From an uncultured Candidatus Saccharibacteria bacterium (lineage in GTDB: Bacteria; Patescibacteriota; Saccharimonadia; Saccharimonadales; Saccharimonadaceae), in contig CAOQYN010000002.1 in assembly GCA_948514425.1 (NCBI GenBank), forward strand, positions 1 through 49,225: a stretch of 49,225 bases of DNA. Reading direction: 5' to 3'. Positions 45,301 through 49,225 of the stretch are shown here, piece after piece. Made by a program: the position numbers and the translations under genes. Every line of letters starts with the position of its first letter. Positions within the stretch are counted from its first letter, which is position 1. Under the pieces are notes generated by a model that searched no databases, was not told the DNA's origin, and saw only the letters and a list, made by a program, of their open reading frames with translations.

Positions 45301-45492
45301 ATTGATGGTTTCTTTGTCTGGATTGAGTGTATGAATCGCTTCAGTGAAGATATCGCGGCAAATATTTGTTTCTGGAATAAGGTTTTGTTTGAATGAGTCC
45401 GGTTTCTGTGAGAGATACTTATAGCCCAGCCTTGTTAAATGCACGAGGGCTGGTAATTTTACACGTGTGTCTTCATTGAAATCACTAGACAT
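42370..45492 (-). CDS. hsdR: Type I restriction endonuclease subunit R
   Basis: The 1040-residue motor-nuclease has an N-terminal PD-(D/E)xK nuclease (FRPDITILVNGIPLAFIEVK, Asp and Glu-Val-Lys visible at about 120-140). The helicase motor has Walker A HTQGSGKTALAYF, motif II FFLDEAHRSY, motif III ALTGTPI, motif V/VI VFNMLLTGFDCPRL and QTLTRVNRP. The C-terminal helical domain binds the methylase core. A TATAAT box near 45540 on the minus strand and AAGAAAG before the ATG suggest the operon starts here. Order R-M-S with overlapping starts is compact and looks intact. Confidence 0.96.
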   Translation of the reverse strand: MSSDFNEDTRVKLPALVHLTRLGYKYLSQKPDSFKQNLIPETNICRDIFTEAIHTLNPDKETINIDDLLEKIRLDLENDDLGEEFYKDLIKGKDDIKLLDLDNFDNNQLHCVTELTFKNGEDEFRPDITILVNGIPLAFIEVKKPNNHMGIKAERDRMNMRFKNPKFKRFINEFQLLIFSNNMEYNDADRNKLEGAFYATTSKNTSAKFNHFREQRKSEFVDEIKNVDESVETFILKDNDHETIKTSPEYKTNLNPDSPTNRIISSLLSKPRFSFFLKYGLAYVRQVNESTGEVEIQKHVMRYPQYFAAKAIEDRLNKGERRGVIWHTQGSGKTALAYFSTRILADYYYKKGAVPKFYFIVDRIDLAKQAQQEFEKRGLKVRTVNSRDELVREFASSSVTKSGQLEICVINIQKFSYDTRVLNESGYDLNTQRVFFLDEAHRSYNPKGSFLASLYNADKDSVKIALTGTPIITYDGDPDNPNSKPNDRATTRQIFGDYIHKYYYNESIRDGFTLRLVREEIEAKYREILNRAYTDISIQVGDLDKRLIYAHPNFAEPMLDYIVRDLETTRVANDDKTIGGMIVANTAIDKGDDLSLNQAKVLYNLFQEKYGDRYTCAMITSQEGDKESRQDLVDDFKAGKIDFLIVFNMLLTGFDCPRLKKLYLGRVIKAHNLLQTLTRVNRPYRDYRVGYVVDFADISREFDITNQAYLHELKEEYKGSVDEGDEDNIFGSLFVSKEEIEKKIQNIKATLFTYDTENRENFATQITNITDKKTLVDLRRTLSDAKEVINLIRLFGYDEIADKLDPKFIATAFNIVSDKINLMNATEALDNHEDARRLLNLAIEDVVFDFKKVGEEELRLAADEGEELTRKIRYGLINNFDHDDPAWTTLYDEFRRLLEKEQIEHASMTVEQQNEINAALKRIYDTMVELNRKNSLLRDKYRGDVKAARVHKRIVGNPEFDIDDASAYSTISYVKDLIDDQVKKNSAIIENSTYFSDQILKALAETFTSGATRISTFTALKRAGEMLADEYYKEYKGEEN

Positions 45493-45560
45493 ATTTTATC
45501 TTTCTTTGCCGCAATTAGTTGATAAATATTCTAACTATATTATAACATAGAAACACCTTA

Positions 45561-45584
45561 AAACGGCCGCCAGGACGACCGTTT
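45561..45584 (-). terminator. Hairpin between the 45610 gene and hsdR
   Basis: AAACGG and CCGTTT form a 6-bp stem with further G-C pairs inside. It lies 26 bp after the stop of the upstream gene. Confidence 0.5.
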
Positions 45585-45609
45585 CTATCTTAAGATTTCC
45601 ACAGGGAAG

Positions 45610-46038
45610 TTATTGGTTTTCGACTACATTAGTGATCGCGTCAAAGCAAAGCTTCTGGATCTCTTTATTCCATTTGACGCGGTCGTATTTTGGCGGAGTG
45701 GTGCCGTTTCCGTCCGCGATTATGCATTCGAGTAGTTCTTTTAACTTATCTTCCGGCACGGCTCTTGATACTTCGGCCATCCAGAATATTAGTTCGCCGC
45801 AAACAATACTCTTATTGAAAGACTTGTCTTTATCTACGGAAGGGCAGTATTCCTCGATAAGATGCCAATACTGCGTAGGTTCGGCTTTCGTATAATCTAC
45901 GGTTAAGTCGCGCCTCTTCGCTAGATCTATGTATCCGCCACCAGTTTGTTGATAGCCGGCCTTAATAAGTCGCTCTGTTAGTGGACAAGGTGTTTCTTTT
46001 TTATCATTAAAGAATTGTTTAACCTGGCGAATATTCAT
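45610..46038 (-). CDS. Hypothetical protein of the island
   Basis: The 142-residue soluble protein is not recognised. It starts MNIRQVKQFFNDKKETPCPL and has a predicted helical C-terminal half (AVPEDKLKELLECIIADGNG). It carries several Cys residues but no metal-binding spacing. It lies just upstream of the restriction operon on the same strand, separated by a hairpin and the hsdR promoter. Codon use and length look like a real gene; no function can be proposed. Confidence 0.65.
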   Translation of the reverse strand: MNIRQVKQFFNDKKETPCPLTERLIKAGYQQTGGGYIDLAKRRDLTVDYTKAEPTQYWHLIEEYCPSVDKDKSFNKSIVCGELIFWMAEVSRAVPEDKLKELLECIIADGNGTTPPKYDRVKWNKEIQKLCFDAITNVVENQ

Positions 46039-46146
46039 ATTACTATTATACTACTTCGCAACAATTCACCGTCTCGTGTCAATAAAAAATCCCACCCATA
46101 TTTTCTGTGCAATAACTTTCAAAACCCGATTGTGTCTAAGTGGACG

Positions 46147-46611
46147 CTATCTATTGACTAAATGATAGAATGTTTTGTTAGAATCGTTGCCATAATGGTT
46201 AATATCTTCTGGCTCGGCCCAGAGCGAAAGCTTGTGGACGCGCCATTTGCCAATGAAGAACATCTGAACTATTGCATCATTCACGTCGCGGTTATTTAGT
46301 GCGCGTGGAATGTATGCGAGGGAAAAGTAGTACCATTTGTCGTCTTCGGTATCTAACCTCGCAAAAACGCGCTTACCGCGCCCCAAAAGGCGCACATCGA
46401 AGCGCTGTGCTAGTGTTTCTAGGGAATAAGTCTTTAATTCGTGGATCGCGTCGCGAACGGGCGATTCCATTAGCTCCATGCGCTCAAACTTATCGTAATC
46501 GCGTGAATTAAATCTGCCGTTATGTTCGAGCATGAAACTTTCAAGTTGCCTGGCAGTAACCGGTATCGGTTCGCCAGGTTTTGCTTTCTTGAATGGGTGG
46601 CGTTTTGCCAT
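46147..46611 (-). CDS. Hypothetical protein of the island
   Basis: The 154-residue basic protein is not recognised. It begins MAKRHPFKKAKPGEPIPVTA. A helix-turn-helix-like stretch (TYSLETLAQRFDVRLLGRGK) follows and the rest has mixed alpha/beta character with many aromatic residues. AAAGG lies just before the ATG. It is divergent from the DUF3800 gene, sharing a 76-bp intergenic region with TATAAT boxes facing both ways. A DNA-binding regulator is one possibility but the evidence is weak. Confidence 0.6.
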   Translation of the reverse strand: MAKRHPFKKAKPGEPIPVTARQLESFMLEHNGRFNSRDYDKFERMELMESPVRDAIHELKTYSLETLAQRFDVRLLGRGKRVFARLDTEDDKWYYFSLAYIPRALNNRDVNDAIVQMFFIGKWRVHKLSLWAEPEDINHYGNDSNKTFYHLVNR

Positions 46612-46675
46612 AGTGCCTTTACTGGTTTAAGAGTGTGCTGTTTAGCAGTATATCTTTATTATATTGCTTATCGGT

Positions 46676-46681
46676 TATAAT
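46676..46681 (+). promoter_or_regulatory. -10 box of the DUF3800 gene (leaderless)
   Basis: TATAAT ends 6 nt before the ATG at 46688; this excludes the in-frame TTG at 46664. Confidence 0.65.
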
Positions 46682-46687
46682 AGAATA

Positions 46688-47473
46688 ATGGATGGCAAAA
46701 ATAAATTTAGACTTTACGTTGACGAAACCGGCAATTCGTCGTATCCTCGTCGTCTCGATGCGGAGGTCGGCAAACGCTATCTTGCTCTTACTGGGATTGC
46801 TATTTCTGATTATGAATATACGCATGTACTACGCCCTAGAATTGAAGAAATGAAATACTTAATAACTGGCGACCGAGACGAAAAAATCACCTTGCATAGA
46901 GACGAGATTAAAGACAGAACGGGGGCGTATTCTGTTTTGTTGAATAAATCTGTCGAAAGGCAATGGAATGAATTGATGAAAAATCTTATATCGGAAACGA
47001 ATTTTACTTTGTTTTGTGTCGTTATAGACAAAGTCGAGCATAAAAAGAAATATCCTCAACCAAATCACCCATATTACTATTGCCTAGAAGTACTATTAGA
47101 AAGATATTATAAATTTCTGGAGATCAATAATGGCCGAGGGGACGTAATGTTTGAATCTCGCGGGGAAAAAGAAGATTCCGAATTAAAGCGTCAGTACGCT
47201 CGTATTTACGAGTTTGGCACAAGTTATGTATCCGCAGGGGCTATTAACCAGAGGTTCACTTCAAAGGATATTAAGCTAAAAAATAAGGAAAGCAGGATAG
47301 AAGGATTAGAACTTGCAGATCTACTAGCTTTAGCTACAAAACTAGATACGTTAATGCTTTTTGGCGAGATAGGACATATTTCTAGTAAGTTTATGAAAGA
47401 TCTCATTGAGTGGTTCTCGGATAAATACTATTATTCCGGAAGAAAGGGGTATGGTAGGAAACTGCTGTCATAA
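46688..47473 (+). CDS. DUF3800 family protein
   Basis: The 261-residue protein begins with the family hallmark FRLYVDETGN, an acidic residue near the start of an RNase-H-like fold. A central HRDEIKDRTG and a late ESRIEGLELADLLA, which carries another acidic residue, follow. DUF3800 proteins are frequent on mobile elements and in defence islands and are predicted nucleases; activity here is inferred. It is the last gene with island character on the right side. Confidence 0.8.
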   Translation: MDGKNKFRLYVDETGNSSYPRRLDAEVGKRYLALTGIAISDYEYTHVLRPRIEEMKYLITGDRDEKITLHRDEIKDRTGAYSVLLNKSVERQWNELMKNLISETNFTLFCVVIDKVEHKKKYPQPNHPYYYCLEVLLERYYKFLEINNGRGDVMFESRGEKEDSELKRQYARIYEFGTSYVSAGAINQRFTSKDIKLKNKESRIEGLELADLLALATKLDTLMLFGEIGHISSKFMKDLIEWFSDKYYYSGRKGYGRKLLS

Positions 47474-47734
47474 ATAATAATAGCCCCACATTCGTAGAGC
47501 TACTTATTACGACGGCCTAACGGCGCATCCCCCTGCGATATACGCATTAATTCCATTATAAAGTATGTTTTCGTAAAAAGCAAAAGCTTAATCATAAGCG
47601 TTGTGGAAAACTAATTATACCATTGACATTGTATTTCTTTTATTTTCTTCATTGTCATTGTTTTAAGCCTCTGCGGCTCCAATTGAGCTGTATTTTCTTA
47701 AAAGTTCGAATCTCTTTGCCTGTATATGTATGCC

Positions 47735-47947
47735 TCAGAACTCGCATGGCATCAGCACCGGATAGTCTTTCTTAGGTATAACCTTGATCTTTGCAGTGTA
47801 TTCGGGGTGGTCAATGCACCAGTCCACGACCATACAAAGCCGAGCAACAACGTCTACTCGCCCCTCACCATCAGGTAAAACCTGAGATGAGATTAGCTCA
47901 CAAAATGCCTCATTCCATACGAGAATGAGGCATTTTCTACTAATTAC
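47735..47947 (-). pseudogene. Gene remnant (C-terminal 70 codons)
   Basis: An open minus frame without a normal start encodes a protein-like sequence (LPDGEGRVDVVARLCMVVDW, then CIDHPEYTAKIKVIPKKDYP, ending MPCEF). Its upstream part overlaps the dyad at 47902-47936, which suggests the frame was truncated there. The family is not recognised. The rest of the gene-free stretch 47474-47987 shows no further coding signal to me. Confidence 0.4.
47902..47936. terminator. Strong bidirectional terminator
   Basis: AAAATGCCTCATTC and GAATGAGGCATTTT form a perfect 14-bp stem around CATACGA, with A/T ends that act as T-runs in both directions. Confidence 0.85.
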
Positions 47948-47975
47948 TTAATCATTATCGTTTTTGCAAGTTTTA

Positions 47976-47984
47976 TGATACAAT
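47976..47984 (+). promoter_or_regulatory. Extended -10 promoter of the structured RNA
   Basis: TGATACAAT (TGnTACAAT) at 47976-47984 predicts transcription from about 47990, the base of the RNA's outer stem. Confidence 0.55.
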
Positions 47985-47987
47985 TAA

Positions 47988-48139
47988 GGTGTTCTACGTT
48001 ATCAAAATATAGATGAGTTTTATCTGTGCAGATGAGTTGCGCTGGTCTCGTATTCGCCCTGGAATAGGGCATCGCGACAGCCGGGCGAAAGCTCATCTGT
48101 ATATAGGACGTAGAACACCCTCGCGGTGTCCTATTTTTT
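47988..48139 (+). ncRNA. Structured leader RNA with attenuator layout, class unknown
   Basis: The outer stem GGTGTTCTACGT (47988-47999) pairs with ACGTAGAACACC (48108-48119). Inside are CAGATGAG/CTCATCTG (48029-48036, 48092-48099), GCTG/CAGC plus neighbours (48041-48081) and the hairpin GCCCT-GGAAT-AGGGC (48056-48070). ACACC at the end of the outer stem can instead pair with GGTGT (48125-48129) followed by ATTTTTT, forming a terminator. The two states exclude each other, as in transcription-regulating riboswitches. It matches no class I know. Confidence 0.6.
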
Positions 48140-48175
48140 GTTCAGAGAAAACTCATAAAAGGAGTTTATCTAGCA

Positions 48176-48238
48176 ATGCTTACAAAGTCTAATGGCATAA
48201 TATGTTATATCGGTAGAAAAATTGAGGAATATGCATAA
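48176..48238 (+). CDS. Short leader ORF (20 aa) coupled to the phosphatase gene
   Basis: ATG at 48176 opens a 20-residue frame (MLTKSNGIICYIGRKIEEYA). AAAGGAG stands 11 nt upstream, and its TAA overlaps the phosphatase ATG (TAATG). The good ribosome site and the exact overlap suggest translation, but conservation is untested. Confidence 0.4.
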   Translation: MLTKSNGIICYIGRKIEEYA

Positions 48239-48783
48239 TGAAGCTCTATATCGCTCGCCATGGTTTAACCGATTGGAACGTCCAACACAGGGCTCAAGGT
48301 CGTTCAGATATTCCCTTAAATGATGTTGGAATTAAGCAGGCCCAAGAATTATACATGAAAATTAAAGATATAAAATTTAACGCGGTCTACGCCTCTCCGT
48401 TAAAGCGTGCTGCTAAAACTGCGGAGATTGCTACCGATGGTCAATATAAAATATTATTTGATGCTAGGCTGATGGAGCGTTCATTTGGTGAATTTGAAGG
48501 TCAAGAAGTGAACGATTGGGTTGCATTGACAGGGTATGATATTGGCGATCTCAAACTCAACGCCAACATCGGTAACATTGAACCAGTTAAAAATGTACTC
48601 GCTCGCACCAAATCTGTTCTTAACGACATAAAATCAAAACATATGGACGACGATAAGATCTTAATCGTAGCGCATGGTCAAGTTGTGCGTGGCCTTCATC
48701 ACAATATTACTGGATATACCGATGACACGAACTGGTGGAGTGTGAAATATGGAAATGCCGAGGTGAGGGAATATTGCTTTTAA
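48238..48783 (+). CDS. Histidine phosphatase superfamily protein
   Basis: The 181-residue cytoplasmic enzyme has the RHG motif KLYIARHGLTDWN with the phospho-accepting His 9, then AVYASPLKRAAKTAE with the second Arg, a Glu in MERSFGEFEGQE and the second catalytic His in ILIVAHGQVVRGL. This is the branch-1 family of phosphoglycerate-mutase-like phosphatases. The substrate may be a sugar phosphate, nucleotide or cobalamin intermediate and cannot be fixed. It lies downstream of the attenuator-like RNA and overlaps the 20-codon ORF by one base. Confidence 0.88.
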   Translation: MKLYIARHGLTDWNVQHRAQGRSDIPLNDVGIKQAQELYMKIKDIKFNAVYASPLKRAAKTAEIATDGQYKILFDARLMERSFGEFEGQEVNDWVALTGYDIGDLKLNANIGNIEPVKNVLARTKSVLNDIKSKHMDDDKILIVAHGQVVRGLHHNITGYTDDTNWWSVKYGNAEVREYCF

Positions 48784-48794
48784 CTAGTTATCGT

Positions 48795-48970
48795 CAGCGG
48801 AGGGGGAAACCATCTAGCCGATTGAAGCCGTTTGACGGATAAGTCCCAGTAGGCTCTACGGCTAAATAATAAGCGTAGAGGTCGGACAGAGTCGTACGCG
48901 ACCAGCCATAGAGATTACGGCCGACACCGTAAGCCTTACCGTCACCAAGATAGACATACCCACTACGGAC
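48795..48970 (-). pseudogene. Silent FISUMP-type domain cassette B (176 nt)
   Basis: On the minus strand the frame reads VRSGYVYLGDGKAYGVGRNL, later YGWSRTTLSDLYAYYLAVEP and ends DGFPLR followed by TGA. There is no start codon. Ends and length equal cassettes A and C. Confidence 0.7.
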
Positions 48971-49009
48971 AAAAGCTAAGGGTAGGAAGATGATGTTGGA
49001 GGCGCTTTA

Positions 49010-49185
49010 GTCCGTAGTGGGGGTATCGCCACTGGCGACGGCAAAGCCAGTTATGTCGGATCTAGTCTTTATAGTTGGTCACAAGTATCCAGGCTAATCA
49101 CTACTGCCTATGGTTTGGGAGTAAATCCCACGGGTGTTAATCCGTCCGATGGATATAACCGATGGCGCGCTTTCCCCCTCCGCTG
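49010..49185 (+). pseudogene. Silent FISUMP-type domain cassette C (176 nt)
   Basis: The frame reads VRSGGIATGDGKASYVGSSL, later YSWSQVSRLITTAYGLGVNP and ends FPLRCLYLGSV with TGA shortly after. It has no start codon and lies head-to-head with cassette B, 39 bp apart. TGATGTTGGA occurs at 48991-49000 and 49205-49214, flanking it as a direct repeat. Confidence 0.7.
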
Positions 49186-49225
49186 CCTCTACCTAGGTAG
49201 TGTTTGATGTTGGAAGAAAAGATTA

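Larger units (their letters stand above)
36598..47612. mobile_element. Genomic island inserted at tRNA-Lys
   Basis: The island starts at the tRNA-Lys 3' end and carries a serine recombinase beside the tRNA, a type I restriction-modification operon, a DUF3800 gene and several unknown proteins. Core genes stop at the tRNA. The right border is uncertain. An 11-bp direct repeat TGTGGAAAACT occurs at 36609-36619 and 47602-47612, and a 15/16 match CATAAGCGTT(T/G)TGGAA at 38534 and 47593. These only hint at the end. Confidence 0.6.

Noticed and set aside
47704..47718. tRNA T-arm-like AGTTCGAATCTCT as the right attachment site
   Set aside because: It shares only about 11 of 13 bases with the tRNA-Lys T-arm and the neighbouring acceptor sequence is absent.
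48029..48099. Hammerhead ribozyme
   Set aside because: GATGAG and CGAAAG look suggestive, but the required CTGATGA core is missing and the stems do not form the three-way junction.
10038..49185. Diversity-generating retroelement explanation for the FISUMP cassettes
   Set aside because: No reverse transcriptase lies in the window, and differences include many synonymous and non-adenine changes, unlike adenine-specific mutagenesis.
1..49225. CRISPR arrays or insertion sequences
   Set aside because: No regularly spaced direct repeats and no transposase frames were found.

Overview
The window looks like a chromosome segment of a Candidatus Saccharibacteria (TM7, Patescibacteria) relative. This rests on the gene complement: giant TrbL/VirB6-like membrane proteins, a minor-pilin operon, a stand-alone agmatine deiminase operon, and MurA carrying an N-terminal helix-turn-helix. 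It also rests on many TATAAT-type boxes lying 6-12 nt in front of start codons, which implies leaderless mRNAs. TGA is used as a stop. The taxon is an inference from style and content; no rRNA gene is present.

Region 1 (1-7522) holds two divergent two-gene operons, each a single-pass membrane protein followed by a TrbL/VirB6-like protein. Between them are two perfect 119-bp inverted repeats (2795-2913 and 3203-3321) that keep the same reading frame in both operons. The 289-bp segment between the arms carries the promoter, the ATG and the first 44 codons of the right operon. The left operon has the same frame but no ATG. Inversion would move the start module from one operon to the other, so this reads as an undescribed ON/OFF phase switch. 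Two more perfect inverted patches (44 bp and at least 55 bp) link the TrbL-like genes.

Region 2 (7523-10298): a zinc-ribbon membrane protein and a lipoprotein on the minus strand, tRNA-Met, an unassigned 200-bp region, and a promoterless 176-nt cassette encoding the end of a FISUMP/C-type-lectin-like domain. Two more cassettes of exactly the same length and with the same ends lie head-to-head at 48795-49185.

Region 3 (10299-36597) is mostly core genes: a P-type cation ATPase, an FtsB-like protein, a four-gene pseudopilin operon, rubrerythrin, ruvB, the agmatine deiminase genes (putrescine carbamoyltransferase, antiporter, agmatine deiminase), gpmI, a PRC-barrel protein, recA-recX, HTH-murA, galU, tilS, lepA, a MATE transporter fused to a cytidylate-kinase-like domain, murB-folD and tRNA-Lys.

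Region 4 (about 36598-47612) is a genomic island at tRNA-Lys: a large serine recombinase whose last codons are antisense to the tRNA, a small acidic ORF, a type I restriction-modification operon (hsdR-hsdM-hsdS) with a translationally coupled membrane protein, two unknown proteins and a DUF3800 protein. Region 5 (47613-49225) holds a gene remnant, a strong terminator, an attenuator-like structured RNA, a 20-codon leader ORF coupled to a histidine phosphatase, and the two facing FISUMP cassettes.
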